In this document: positions 8,682 to 19,060 of the stretch, piece by piece
How the letters are laid out: each line of letters opens with the position of its first letter
Numbering within the stretch: position 1 is the first letter of the stretch
Origin: an uncultured bacterium
Lineage (GTDB): Bacteria > Armatimonadota > HRBIN16
DNA: 53,214 nt
Reading direction: 5' to 3'
Assembly: GCA_938027655.1 (NCBI GenBank)
Contig: CALJAP010000003.1
Location: forward strand, 1 to 53,214
Made by a program: the position numbers and the translations under genes
The notes under the pieces: model-generated
The model's input: the letters and a program-made list of their open reading frames with translations, nothing else
Told to the model about the DNA's origin: nothing
Database searches by the model: none

Positions 8682-9245
8682 ATGTCACGCCCTGACCTGC
8701 TGCGCGATATTCTGGACGAAACGGTGGACGCGCTCGGTTTGCGTGAGCGGTTGAGGGCGTTTCGTGCCCTACTCAATTGGGAAGAGGTGGTAGGCAAAAC
8801 CGTTGCCGCCGCCGCACAGCCGGAAGCGCTGAAGGAGGGCAAAGTGTTTGTGGCGGTCAAGAGCAGTGCGTGGATACAGGAGCTGCGCTTCCAGCAGCAA
8901 ACCATCCTCCAGAAGCTCAACGAGTATGCGGGCGCGCCCATCTTCACCGAGCTGGTCTTTCGGGTAAAGCCACGCTCCCGCAAGCCGCCTGCTGATACCG
9001 CACAACCCGAGCGACATCCCGTACCGGAGCCGGAGCTGGATGCTGCCACCATCGCCCGTTTGCATACTCTGACCGAGCCTATCGCCGACGCGGAGATGCG
9101 CGCGAAGGTTACCGAGTATCTGGTTGCCTTCCACCGGTTGGCGATGATACGGAAGCAACAGGGGTGGCGAGAGTGTTCGCGATGTGGCTGTTTGCACCCG
9201 GGAGAAGGTTCAGAGTGTCCCTTCTGCCGGGGCGACCTGCTTTGA
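8682..9245 (+). CDS. DciA-like DUF721 protein with zinc ribbon
   Basis: Residues 1-100 match the DUF721/DciA fold: WEEVVGKTVAAAAQPEALKE and VAVKSSAWIQELRFQQ are the usual conserved blocks. DciA proteins load or operate the replicative helicase DnaB in bacteria without DnaC. A proline-rich linker (about 105-125) leads to a C-terminal zinc ribbon with CSRCGC and CPFC (about 167-183), an addition that most short DUF721 proteins lack. Its place directly after recF fits a DNA-replication role. The last 36 bases overlap the convergent lpxK gene. Function is by family; the zinc-ribbon role is unknown. Confidence 0.8.
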   Translation: MSRPDLLRDILDETVDALGLRERLRAFRALLNWEEVVGKTVAAAAQPEALKEGKVFVAVKSSAWIQELRFQQQTILQKLNEYAGAPIFTELVFRVKPRSRKPPADTAQPERHPVPEPELDAATIARLHTLTEPIADAEMRAKVTEYLVAFHRLAMIRKQQGWRECSRCGCLHPGEGSECPFCRGDLL

Positions 9246-10313
9246 TGTGGCGTGCTGGGCGGAGCGTACCCGCGCATCCAGCCACCGCCAGAACCCCTCC
9301 GTGAAACGCGCTTCGATGTCCACGACCCATATCGGCGGTTCCAGCGACAGGGCGGGCATCTCCTCTAGCTTCACCGCGTCCTTTTCGGTGACCAGTATTG
9401 CCTCGGCGTGGCACTCGCGGGCGCGCCGCTGCGCCTCCAGAATATCATCCGGGGTATAGCGGTGATGGTCGGGAAGGCTCCACGTGCCTGCTACCTGCGC
9501 ATCCAGCCGTGCCAGCATGCCGGTGAACGATTCGAAGCTGGCGATGGCAGCGAGCGCAAACACCCGTTTGCCGCGCAGTGTGTCCGCCGCGTAGCAGGTC
9601 TCTTTCCGATAGAGCTGTCGGATGCCTGCGGGAGATTTTTGCCAGATGAAACAGGGGATAAGGGGAAACCTCTGCGTCAGTTTTGAACAGGATGTGTGCT
9701 CGCCCTGCACCAGCAGGGCGTGGGCGCGTTGCAGGTGCTCCACAGGTTCGCGCAGGATGCCTGCGGGCAGTGTCCACCCGTTGCCAAACGGACACTCTCC
9801 GTCCAGCAGCACCAGGTCTACGTCGCGGTGCAGTTGCCAGTACTGGAAGCCGTCGTCCAGCACGAGCACGTCGCAGCCAAACTGCTCGACCGCTTTGCGA
9901 GCGGTTTTGCGTCGGTCCTTACCCACCAGTACCGCCACGCCGGGCAGTTTGCGGGCAATCAACAACGGCTCGTCGCCAGCCTGCGCAACGGTGGCGAATA
10001 TCTGCTCGCCGTCAGATACGATACCGCCAGCATGGCTCATGGTTCCGCCGTATCCCCTGCTCAGTACGGCTACCCGAAACCCTCTTTGCTGTAAGTGGCG
10101 GCATATTGCAATCACCGCTGGTGTTTTGCCGGTGCCGCCGAGCGACAGGTTGCCCACCGAAATCACCACAGCATTTGCCCGGAACTGTCTCGGCAGGCGC
10201 CACCAGAGGTAAGCCTTTAGCCCCGTGCCATACAGCAGTGAGAAGGGCACCAGCAGAGCCTGCCACCATCGGAGGTGGCTCCCGCTTGTAGTTGTTAGCT
10301 CCGCTTCTCTCAT
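9210..10313 (-). CDS. lpxK: Tetraacyldisaccharide 4'-kinase
   Basis: The 367-residue enzyme phosphorylates the 4' position of the lipid A precursor at the inner membrane, evidence that this organism makes an LPS-type outer membrane. The N-terminus has an amphipathic membrane-associating segment (about 14-40), then GNLSLGGTGKTP (54-65), a Walker A variant diagnostic of LpxK, RGYGG (about 85), DVLVLDDGFQ (about 150) and a TEKDAVK motif (about 310). The gene runs convergently into the DUF721 gene with a 36-base overlap. No other lpx gene is in the window. The start lacks a well-spaced ribosome site and is less certain than the identity. Confidence 0.93.
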   Translation of the reverse strand: MREAELTTTSGSHLRWWQALLVPFSLLYGTGLKAYLWWRLPRQFRANAVVISVGNLSLGGTGKTPAVIAICRHLQQRGFRVAVLSRGYGGTMSHAGGIVSDGEQIFATVAQAGDEPLLIARKLPGVAVLVGKDRRKTARKAVEQFGCDVLVLDDGFQYWQLHRDVDLVLLDGECPFGNGWTLPAGILREPVEHLQRAHALLVQGEHTSCSKLTQRFPLIPCFIWQKSPAGIRQLYRKETCYAADTLRGKRVFALAAIASFESFTGMLARLDAQVAGTWSLPDHHRYTPDDILEAQRRARECHAEAILVTEKDAVKLEEMPALSLEPPIWVVDIEARFTEGFWRWLDARVRSAQHATSKQVAPAEGTL

Positions 10314-10372
10314 TCTCCGTGTTTATCTGTGTGCTCTTTCCCGAGCCACTGGTTCAGTGCATCACTACGTGC

Positions 10373-10378
10373 TATACT
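10373..10378 (+). promoter_or_regulatory. -10 box of the HisKA-only gene
   Basis: TATACT lies 37 bases before the ATG at 10416, in the divergent gap after lpxK. No good -35 box is at the usual distance. Confidence 0.4.
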
Positions 10379-10415
10379 CTTATAAGAAGCCGAATCGACA
10401 AGGGAGGTTCCCGCT

Positions 10416-10676
10416 ATGCCAGACGACAGCCCGGAGACGCTTGCCCGCAAGCTCGCGCGCTGGCGCGAAGCGCGGAATGTTATTCTCTCGCGTTTCAACC
10501 ACGACGTGCGCGCCCCTCTGACCGCTATCGTCGGATTTGCCGAACTGCTAGGTGATGAGGAACTCACCCCGGAACAGCAGGTATACGTACAGCGCATCCT
10601 GGAAGCAACAGACAAAATAGTCGCCATTCTGGATGAGGTACAAAAGGTTCTCCATGCGGTCGAACAGGATACCTGA
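10416..10676 (+). CDS. Stand-alone HisKA (phosphoacceptor) domain protein
   Basis: The complete 86-residue ORF is little more than one histidine-kinase dimerisation/phosphoacceptor domain: the H-box RFNHDVRAPLTAIVGFAELL contains the phosphorylatable His29, followed by a second helix (about 55-82). There is no HATPase_c domain, sensor or receiver in this gene or next to it. AGGGAGG upstream and a -10 box support it as a real gene. Such a two-helix dimer could act as a phosphotransfer shuttle, as Spo0B does, or as a modulator of a kinase by heterodimerisation. It could also be a leftover of a longer kinase, but no remains of an ATPase domain follow. It ends 4 bases from the convergent SRPBCC gene. 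Confidence 0.75.
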   Translation: MPDDSPETLARKLARWREARNVILSRFNHDVRAPLTAIVGFAELLGDEELTPEQQVYVQRILEATDKIVAILDEVQKVLHAVEQDT

Positions 10677-10680
10677 GGGG

Positions 10681-11133
10681 CTAAGTTCCCTCTGCCCGCG
10701 CACGGATGCCCTGTAGAACCATTTGTACGTTCTCTTCGAGCTTCTTGTGTATCAGGTTCTTCACCAGGGAACCAAGCAGTGGCACATTATATTCATACTC
10801 CAGACGTGAGTGGAAGCGCGTGCCACCCTCCTCTGCCACAAACCGCCATTCACCTTCCATGCGCTGCAGGTCGCCCTTAATCAAACGAAAACGACAGGTG
10901 TGTGCGGTATCATCCCAGAGGTCTTCCTCTGTCCACTTCACGCGCATATTGTTGAACTCTCGCACCAATCCCGTCCACTCCGTAACCGTGCGCGAACCGT
11001 CTTCGCTTCGCTCCAACACCTTCACCGACTCCAGGTCGGGCATTACTTCCGGGAACCGTTCCACCTCTCTGGCAGCGGCGTAAACCTGCTCTACTGGTGC
11101 GTCGATCCAGATGCTGTGCTCGATAACAGGCAT
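10681..11133 (-). CDS. SRPBCC/START-fold protein
   Basis: From the ATG at 11133 the protein is 150 residues, starting MPVIEHSIWIDAPVEQVYAA, the typical first strand and helix of polyketide-cyclase/START-like domains. ERFPEVMPDLESV and the C-terminal helix (about 120-145) complete the fold. These small helix-grip proteins bind hydrophobic ligands (Coq10-like ubiquinone carriers, cyclases); the ligand is unknown. AAAGGAGG lies about 12 bases upstream; an in-frame extension to 11193 would start upstream of this site and is unlikely. Confidence 0.8.
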   Translation of the reverse strand: MPVIEHSIWIDAPVEQVYAAAREVERFPEVMPDLESVKVLERSEDGSRTVTEWTGLVREFNNMRVKWTEEDLWDDTAHTCRFRLIKGDLQRMEGEWRFVAEEGGTRFHSRLEYEYNVPLLGSLVKNLIHKKLEENVQMVLQGIRARAEGT

Positions 11134-11214
11134 AGCGACGAATAAACCTCCTTTACCGTATCCATTGTAACACGAGTAGGAGCGAGTGTGCAATCGGTGA
11201 AGGCAATCGGGCTA

Positions 11215-11243
11215 TTGACGAGAATGTACTGGCGTTTTATGAT
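11215..11243 (+). promoter_or_regulatory. Promoter of the MFS transporter gene
   Basis: TTGACG (11215-11220) and TATGAT (11238-11243) are 17 bases apart, leaving a leader of about 40 bases before the TTG start at 11293. Confidence 0.75.
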
Positions 11244-11292
11244 AATTCACAAGAACTATCCCAAAAACATTCCTGTGTAAGGAGGTAGGGAG

Positions 11293-12684
11293 TTGAACGC
11301 ACACGGTTCGTCCGGAACGTACCATCGCGAGAAGCTGTTTATCGCCAGCTGCATTGCGCTGGTGACCACCGCGATGGCTTTCTCCATCCGTGCGGACATC
11401 CTGAAGGAGCTGGGTGTTACCTTCAACATCAGTCACGAACAGCAGGGTTTCGTGAACCTGATGGGCATCTGGGGGTTTCCCATCGCCATCCTGATTGTGG
11501 GACCCCTGTGCAACATCATCGGCATGGGCAGGTTGCTTCGGCTTGCCTGCATTGGGCACATTCTGGGGATTATCTTCACCATCCTGTCCCCGCAATTTGG
11601 TTACCCCTTCCTGCTGGCATCCACCTTACTGGTGGGTCTGGCGAACGGTACGGTGGAGGGAGTGATTAACCCGCTTGCCGCCACCATGTATCCGGAGGAC
11701 AAAACGCACAAATTGAACGTGCTTCATGCATGGTGGCCCGGCGGGCTGGTTATCGGAGGCTTGCTCACCACAGCGCTGGCAGAGATATTCCACGCCAGCT
11801 GGCAGGTTCGGGTGGGCACCATTATCGTTCCCGCCATCATTTACGGGGCGATGATATGGACGGAGAAGTTCCCGCAAACCGAGCGTGCCGCTTCCGGCGT
11901 ATCTACCGCCGAGATGTTTGGGGAGATTCTGCGTCCGGGCGTGTTGTTGTTGATGCTGTGCATGTGTCTGACCGCCATCACCGAGCTGGGACCTGACCAG
12001 TGGGTTGGCTCGGTATTGACCGACACGGTGGGCATTCGCGGCATCCTGTTCCTGGTGTATACCGCGGGCTTGATGTTTGTGTTACGGCTGTTCGCCGGCC
12101 CGCTCGCCAGGCTCTTCACGCCGGTAGGGTTGCTGGCGATTTGTGCCGCGCTGGCGGCGGTTGGTTTGTACTGGCTAAGCCATGCCTTCGCTCCGGGGGT
12201 GGCGTTCGCCGCGGCGACCGTGTTCGGCATCGGCAAGACCTACTTCTGGCCCACTATGCTGGGGGTGACATCCGAGCGGTATCCGCGCGGTGGGGAGTTC
12301 CTGCTGGCGGTGATGGGCGCGACCGGCATGATCGCGGCAGGTGTTGCCGGTCCGGTGATGGGGCGCATCTACGACCACCATACCATCCAGCACCTGACTC
12401 CGGAAATTCGGCAGATGGTGGTGGTGGATAGCAAGTTCAGCCCGGAGAAGGCGAAGGAGGTAGAGGACAGGGCACAACAGGGTGACCCAACCGCCGCGGA
12501 GCAGACGAAGGTGATTAAGGAAGCCCTGCGTCAGGGCGCGGCGATGGCTATCCGCTACGTGGCGATCCTGCCTGTGATTCTGGTGGTGCTGTTCGGCTTG
12601 CAGTTTCTGTACTACAAGTCGAAAGGCGGTTACCACGCCGTCCGGCTGGAAGGTAGCGGAGAAGGCGGAGGCAGTAGCGGGTAG
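11293..12684 (+). CDS. Major facilitator superfamily transporter
   Basis: The 463-residue protein shows about 12 hydrophobic segments. The first helices contain IASCIALVTTAMAFSIRAD and a long NG-rich stretch (LVGLANGTVEGVINPLAA, about 115) seen in MFS sugar-type permeases. A hydrophilic extension of about 50 residues (375-425) precedes the last helix. The start is TTG 11293, with GGAGGTAGGGAG just upstream. The substrate cannot be told. It is a single gene with its own promoter, and a GC-rich hairpin follows its stop. Confidence 0.85.
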   Translation: MNAHGSSGTYHREKLFIASCIALVTTAMAFSIRADILKELGVTFNISHEQQGFVNLMGIWGFPIAILIVGPLCNIIGMGRLLRLACIGHILGIIFTILSPQFGYPFLLASTLLVGLANGTVEGVINPLAATMYPEDKTHKLNVLHAWWPGGLVIGGLLTTALAEIFHASWQVRVGTIIVPAIIYGAMIWTEKFPQTERAASGVSTAEMFGEILRPGVLLLMLCMCLTAITELGPDQWVGSVLTDTVGIRGILFLVYTAGLMFVLRLFAGPLARLFTPVGLLAICAALAAVGLYWLSHAFAPGVAFAAATVFGIGKTYFWPTMLGVTSERYPRGGEFLLAVMGATGMIAAGVAGPVMGRIYDHHTIQHLTPEIRQMVVVDSKFSPEKAKEVEDRAQQGDPTAAEQTKVIKEALRQGAAMAIRYVAILPVILVVLFGLQFLYYKSKGGYHAVRLEGSGEGGGSSG

Positions 12685-12701
12685 GAGGTCGTAACAATGC
12701 T

Positions 12702-12724
12702 GGGCGAGGCTGACCGCCTCGCCC
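12702..12724 (+). other. Hairpin after the MFS gene
   Basis: GGGCGAGGC-TGACC-GCCTCGCCC is a perfect 9-bp stem. No T run follows, so it is either a weak terminator or an mRNA 3' end stabiliser between the MFS gene and the next ORF. Confidence 0.55.
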
Positions 12725-12743
12725 CGAATAGAGGTTGATCACT

Positions 12744-14670
<1,927 letters not shown>

Positions 14671-14685
14671 TGAGCGTGTATCTGT

Positions 14686-15522
14686 ATGCACAATCTCTGG
14701 CGCGATAATCGGTTTCGAGTTATCGTCCTGCTCGCTGTGCTGGCTCTATTCGTGGGTGTACAGCATAACCGCGCGGTGCAGCGGGGGGCGGCGAACCCGT
14801 TTGCCGAGGCGGTGATGGCTCTCGTGGCTCCTGTGCAGTCCGCTCTACGCTCCACTGCGGATTTCCTCTCAGACTTCGGTTACGGGGTTGTGCATGGGCG
14901 GCGGTTGCGCGAGGAGAACGAACGTCTGCAGAGAGAGGTGGAAGCCTTGCGTGCCGCAGAGAGCGCACAGCAGGAGCTGAAGCAAGAGAACGAACGTCTG
15001 CGCCGCCTCCTGCAGTTCGCACAGACAAAGAAGATACGCCCAGTGGTGGCGCGCGTGCTGGCGATTCAGCCATCCGCCTATTTCCATACGCTGATTGTGG
15101 GTTGTGGGCAGGCGGAAGGGGTGCGTCCGCGCATGGTGGCGGTGACAGACAAGGGGCTGGTCGGGATAGTGTATATGGTCACGCGCCACACCGCTCACGT
15201 GCTGTTGATTACCGACCCCAACGCCAGTGTTGGCGCGCGGGTGCAGCGTGCCGAGTCGCGGGCGGTGGGTGTCTGCCGGGGGCGGGGAGAAGAGTATCTG
15301 GTGCTCACCTTTCTGTCTAAAGATGCCGACGTGCGCCCAGGCGACGTGGTGGTTACCTCCGGTCTGGGTGGGGTATATCCCGCAGGTATTCCCATCGGCA
15401 CTGTCGAACAGGTGATGGAGCAAAAGCAAGCGGGGATGCGCGAAGCACGGGTCAAGCCGTTTGTGGAGGTGACGCGGGTTGAAGAGGTGTTGCTCACCCG
15501 TGCGGAGGCAACGCTCCAATGA
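14686..15522 (+). CDS. mreC: Rod-shape-determining protein MreC
   Basis: The 278-residue protein has an N-terminal transmembrane helix (about 8-25), a periplasmic coiled coil (about 70-105, with repeated REENERLQREVEALR-type heptads) and the C-terminal beta-barrel pair with VVTSGLGGVYPAGIPIGTV (about 220), diagnostic of MreC. MreC links MreB and MreD to the elongasome transpeptidase. It lies 15 bases after mreB and overlaps mreD by 4 bases. Confidence 0.95.
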   Translation: MHNLWRDNRFRVIVLLAVLALFVGVQHNRAVQRGAANPFAEAVMALVAPVQSALRSTADFLSDFGYGVVHGRRLREENERLQREVEALRAAESAQQELKQENERLRRLLQFAQTKKIRPVVARVLAIQPSAYFHTLIVGCGQAEGVRPRMVAVTDKGLVGIVYMVTRHTAHVLLITDPNASVGARVQRAESRAVGVCRGRGEEYLVLTFLSKDADVRPGDVVVTSGLGGVYPAGIPIGTVEQVMEQKQAGMREARVKPFVEVTRVEEVLLTRAEATLQ

Positions 15523-16013
15523 GAGTACCTGCGTGGCTGAAGCTGGTGCTGATGATGGTGCTTGCTACCGCTGTACAGGCGGTGTTTGCACATCACCTGC
15601 GCTTTTACGGGGTGCAGCCCGATTTCAATAAAGTGGTGCTTATCTGTATTGCGGTGAATTCTTCGGTGCACGTTGCAACAGCGTACGGTTTTCTGTCTGG
15701 CTGGCTCATGGGTAGTGTGGTGGGGATGTCGGTGGGCAGCTATCTGATTAGCCGGATGATGCTGGGGGCGTTGCTGGGACTGTTGGAATTGCGCGTTTTT
15801 CGCCATAATCCTGTTGTGTTGATTTTCTCTGCGCTGACGGGCAGTATGCTGTGCGAGGCGGTGTTTTTCCTGTTCTCACCACAGCAGGACGCAGGGCGGT
15901 GGGTATCTCTATCGTTGGGTGAGAGCCTCTATAATCTGGTGTTTGTTGTGCCGGTTTATGCATGGGTCAGGCGCATCCTGCCGCCGAGCACAGGGCTGAG
16001 TTATACATCTTAA
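15519..16013 (+). CDS. mreD: Rod-shape-determining protein MreD
   Basis: This 164-residue protein is very hydrophobic, with about five membrane-spanning segments, as in MreD. Its sequence is poorly conserved like other MreD proteins, but its size, topology and ATGA overlap with mreC make the call firm. The usual next genes (PBP2, rodA) are absent; glutamate dehydrogenase follows after 28 bases. Confidence 0.85.
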   Translation: MRVPAWLKLVLMMVLATAVQAVFAHHLRFYGVQPDFNKVVLICIAVNSSVHVATAYGFLSGWLMGSVVGMSVGSYLISRMMLGALLGLLELRVFRHNPVVLIFSALTGSMLCEAVFFLFSPQQDAGRWVSLSLGESLYNLVFVVPVYAWVRRILPPSTGLSYTS

Positions 16014-16041
16014 ACACAATCCGAGTGATGGAGGAGACACA

Positions 16042-17316
16042 ATGTCCACAACGCGAAACAAGGGGCGCAACGAGGCGAACCCCTACAAGATGGCACTGCA
16101 GCAGTTGGCGATTGTGGCGGAACTGCTAGAACTGGACCCCAAAATACACGAATTCCTCAAGTACCCCGAGCGCGAGTTGACAGTGAATTTCCCCGTGCAG
16201 ATGGACGATGGCTCGGTGCGAATCTTCACGGGCTATCGCGTCCAGCACAATCGCGCGCGCGGTCCCTCCAAAGGAGGCATCCGCTATCATCCCCATGCTG
16301 ACCTGGACGAGGTGCGCGCTTTGGCGATGTGGATGACGTGGAAGTGCGCTGTGGTGAACATCCCGTTTGGTGGGGCAAAGGGCGGGGTGATGTGTGACCC
16401 GAAGAAGCTGTCTCTTAAGGAGCTGGAGCGCCTGACCCGCCGCTACACGACCGAAATCAGCGTCATCATCGGACCCGAAAGCGACATCCCCGCTCCCGAT
16501 GTGGGAACCGACCCGCAGGTGATGGCATGGATCATGGATACCTACAGTATGCACAAGGGGTATACTGTTCCTGCGGTGGTCACCGGCAAGCCAATAGCGG
16601 TGGGCGGTTCTGAAGGGCGGATTGAAGCCACCGGGCGTGGGCTGGTGATGGTGGCGAGCCGATGCTCGCAGATGCTGAATATTCCCTTGCAGGGCGCGCG
16701 TGTGGTGATACAGGGCTTCGGGAACGTGGGAAGTACCGCTGCAAAGTTCTTCCACGAGGCAGGCGCAAAGGTCATCGCGGTAAGCGATGCCCTGAATGCG
16801 GTGTATAATCCTAAGGGGCTGGACGTTCCTGTGCTGTTGAAGCATTGCGTTCGACGTGAAGGCACGTTGCCCCAGTACGCCGAGGGAGAGGTAATCACCA
16901 ACGCGGAAATGCTGGAGTTGCCCTGCGACTTCCTGATGCCTGCCGCGCTGGGCAATCAGATTACCGGTGAGAACGCAGAGCGTATCAAGGCTCGGGTAAT
17001 CATCGAGGGAGCGAACGGACCCACCACCCCCGAAGCCGACCGCATCCTGAACGAAGCGGGCGTGTTCCTTGTGCCCGACATTCTGGCGAATGCCGGTGGG
17101 GTGATTGTTTCGTACTTCGAGTGGGTGCAAGACCTGCAGAGCTTCTTCTGGAGCGAGGATGAGGTCAACCAGAAGCTGGAGCGGGTGCTTATCAGCGCGT
17201 TCGAGGAGGTGGTGCGTACAGCGAAGACGCGCAAGGTGGATATGCGCACCGCCGCTTACATTATCGGCGTGGGCAGGGTCGCCGACGCCATCATTACGCG
17301 GGGAATCTACCCGTAG
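16042..17316 (+). CDS. Glutamate dehydrogenase
   Basis: The 424-residue enzyme interconverts glutamate and 2-oxoglutarate plus ammonia. Substrate-site lysines are visible in [11 protein letters not shown] (Lys77), [17 protein letters not shown] (Lys101 and Lys113), the catalytic Asp in [14 protein letters not shown] (about 153), and the dinucleotide fold at [10 protein letters not shown] (about 225). Length and motifs are those of the hexameric Glu/Leu/Phe/Val family. Glutamate is the most likely substrate, but leucine or phenylalanine cannot be excluded by eye. GGAGGAG precedes the ATG. It lies just after mreD and may be read from the same transcript. Confidence 0.92.
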   Translation: MSTTRNKGRNEANPYKMALQQLAIVAELLELDPKIHEFLKYPERELTVNFPVQMDDGSVRIFTGYRVQHNRARGPSKGGIRYHPHADLDEVRALAMWMTWKCAVVNIPFGGAKGGVMCDPKKLSLKELERLTRRYTTEISVIIGPESDIPAPDVGTDPQVMAWIMDTYSMHKGYTVPAVVTGKPIAVGGSEGRIEATGRGLVMVASRCSQMLNIPLQGARVVIQGFGNVGSTAAKFFHEAGAKVIAVSDALNAVYNPKGLDVPVLLKHCVRREGTLPQYAEGEVITNAEMLELPCDFLMPAALGNQITGENAERIKARVIIEGANGPTTPEADRILNEAGVFLVPDILANAGGVIVSYFEWVQDLQSFFWSEDEVNQKLERVLISAFEEVVRTAKTRKVDMRTAAYIIGVGRVADAIITRGIYP

Positions 17317-17351
17317 CGCTTGCGTATCTAATGAGGAAGGAGGTACGTTGT

Positions 17352-18284
17352 ATGGCATACAAACTGGTCATCATCGGTTCGGGACCGGCGGGCTACACCG
17401 CCGCCATCTACGCCGCGCGGGCGAACCTGCAACCTCTTCTATTTGAAGGCTTGCAGCCGGGCGGACAGCTCACCATTACCTCAGAAGTGGAGAACTACCC
17501 CGGCTTTCCAGAGGGTATTCAGGGACCGGAGCTGATGCAGCTATTCCGTCAGCAGGCGGAACGGTTCGGCACGCAGATAATTACCGATGTGGTGACGCGG
17601 GTAGACTTCTCCACGCGACCGTTCAAACTGTGGGATAGCGCAGAGAACCTGTACGAAGCGCACGCGGTCATCATCGCCACCGGAGCCAGCGCGAAATGGC
17701 TCGGTCTGGAGGCAGAGCAGAAGCTGCAGGGCAGGGGGGTATCTGCCTGCGCTACCTGCGACGGCTTCTTCTTCCGGGGTAAAGAGGTGGTTGTGGTTGG
17801 CGGTGGCGATACCGCGATGGAGGAAGCGCTGTTCCTCACCAAGTTCGCCACGAAAGTCTATGTGGTGCATCGGCGCGACCAGCTGCGCGCCAGCAAGATT
17901 ATGCAACAGCGAGCGTTCGACAACCCCAAGATCGAGTTCATCTGGAACACGGTGGTGGAAGACATTCATGATGTGAATGCAGGCAAGGTGACCGGTGTGC
18001 GCCTGCGCAATGTAAAGAGCGGCGAGGTGTGGGACAAGCCGATTGACGGGGTGTTTATGGCGATTGGGCACAAGCCGAATACCGACATCTTTGCCGGTCA
18101 GGTGGAGATGGACGAGCAGGGCTACATCCTCCTGCGGCAGGGCACTTACACCAGCGTGGAGGGTGTGTTTGCCGCTGGCGATGTGGCAGACCGTGTATAC
18201 CGCCAGGCGGTTACCGCTGCAGGCAGTGGTTGTATGGCGGCGATAGACGCCGAACGCTGGCTCGCCGCGCAAGGGATTGAGTAA
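17352..18284 (+). CDS. trxB: Thioredoxin reductase
   Basis: This 310-residue flavoprotein passes electrons from NADPH to thioredoxin. FAD-binding [17 protein letters not shown] starts at residue 7, the redox-active pair is CATC (Cys133, Cys136), the NADPH fold has [14 protein letters not shown] (about 152), and the C-terminal FAD motif is [20 protein letters not shown] (about 272). The ATG at 17352 follows AAGGAGGTA at a good distance; an upstream in-frame start at 17331 precedes that site. It follows glutamate dehydrogenase by 35 bases. Confidence 0.96.
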   Translation: MAYKLVIIGSGPAGYTAAIYAARANLQPLLFEGLQPGGQLTITSEVENYPGFPEGIQGPELMQLFRQQAERFGTQIITDVVTRVDFSTRPFKLWDSAENLYEAHAVIIATGASAKWLGLEAEQKLQGRGVSACATCDGFFFRGKEVVVVGGGDTAMEEALFLTKFATKVYVVHRRDQLRASKIMQQRAFDNPKIEFIWNTVVEDIHDVNAGKVTGVRLRNVKSGEVWDKPIDGVFMAIGHKPNTDIFAGQVEMDEQGYILLRQGTYTSVEGVFAAGDVADRVYRQAVTAAGSGCMAAIDAERWLAAQGIE

Positions 18285-18291
18285 CGCCGGC

Positions 18292-18320
18292 TTGCATTGT
18301 CTGTGAAAATGAGATATAAT
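18292..18320 (+). promoter_or_regulatory. Strong promoter upstream of the IscA-type gene
   Basis: TTGCAT (18292-18297) and TATAAT (18315-18320) are 17 bases apart. Transcription would begin near 18327, over 200 bases before the next clear gene, so either the IscA-type gene has a long leader or a small RNA or peptide is made here. Confidence 0.7.
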
Positions 18321-18357
18321 TTACATGGCTAAATACTTGAGAGGATGTCGAGTTGTA

Positions 18358-18458
18358 CGGCTCAGACGGAGCCTCGCCCTCCACGCGCCTGTATGGGAGT
18401 GGCGCGCTCTGTCGTGACCAAAAACGGACGGCTCGGCGTGAGGCTCGCCCTCTGGTGG
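18358..18458. repeat. Direct repeat pair with GCTCGCCCTC core
   Basis: Two related segments, about 18358-18387 and 18428-18458, each begin ACGGCTC and contain GCCTCGCCCTCCA or GGCTCGCCCTCTG. They lie in the 254-base gap before the IscA-type gene. A 30-codon ORF from ATG 18325 runs through the first copy but has no ribosome site. Confidence 0.5.
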
Positions 18459-18492
18459 AGCGCACGGGATAGACGCCGGTTGGCAGAAGAGG

Positions 18493-18498
18493 TATACT
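18493..18498 (+). promoter_or_regulatory. -10 box close to the IscA-type gene
   Basis: TATACT lies 40 bases before the ATG at 18539, a second likely start point for this gene. No good -35 box is at the usual spacing. AGGGGTGG gives the ribosome site. Confidence 0.45.
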
Positions 18499-18538
18499 AT
18501 ACCAGTCCGACAATCAGACAAGGGGTGGAAACAACGCG

Positions 18539-18907
18539 ATGATTACGTTGACCGAACGGGCAGCAACCGAGATCCGCAACATCATGGAAGCGCAGGGTAA
18601 GGAAGACGCCATGCTCCGCGTGTTTGTAGCAGGTGGCGGTTGCTCCGGTTTGCAGTACGGCATGGCGATTGATGACATCGTGGATGAAGGCGACCAGATT
18701 TTCGATTCGTATGGCGTCAAGATTGTGATCGATCCGCTGAGCCTGGGCTATATGAGCGGTTCGGAAGTGGATTTCGTAGAAGATAGTCTGGGCGGCGGGT
18801 TCAAGATCGATAATCCGAACGCCATCCGCTCCTGCGGCTGCGGGCAGTCCTTCGCTACCGACGAGGGGCAAGAGGCTGGCGGCTGCAGCAGCTGTGGGTA
18901 TTACTGA
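18539..18907 (+). CDS. A-type iron-sulfur carrier (IscA/ErpA family)
   Basis: The 122-residue protein has the three invariant cysteines of A-type carriers: Cys35 in GGGCSG, and Cys99 and Cys101 in SCGCG. These bind an Fe-S cluster or iron for delivery to target enzymes. The core is of normal length. The last ten residues add another CxxC (Cys116, Cys119; CSSCGYY), which the standard family lacks. No isc or suf genes are nearby, so it stands alone with its own promoters and a terminator. Which member (IscA, ErpA, SufA) it corresponds to cannot be decided. Confidence 0.93.
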   Translation: MITLTERAATEIRNIMEAQGKEDAMLRVFVAGGGCSGLQYGMAIDDIVDEGDQIFDSYGVKIVIDPLSLGYMSGSEVDFVEDSLGGGFKIDNPNAIRSCGCGQSFATDEGQEAGGCSSCGYY

Positions 18908-18991
18908 TCGCTGCGGGATTGACTATTCGTGGACTATTCCCCGCCTGCTTATCGAATGGACACTGACTGATTTGCTAAGAGGAATAGTTAA

Positions 18992-19048
18992 GGCGCCGGC
19001 TTTTTCCCCTCTTGCCCGCGACGGCAAGGTTGATGCCGGTGCCTTTTT
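18992..19048 (+). terminator. Terminator after the IscA-type gene
   Basis: GGCGCCGGC (18992-19000) pairs with GCCGGTGCC (19035-19043), followed by TTTTTGTTT. The enclosed loop holds a second small hairpin, TTGCC-CGCGAC-GGCAA. Transcripts of the minus-strand LD-carboxypeptidase gene ending at 19061 would also meet this hairpin. Confidence 0.75.
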
Positions 19049-19060
19049 GTTTGGTTCGCC

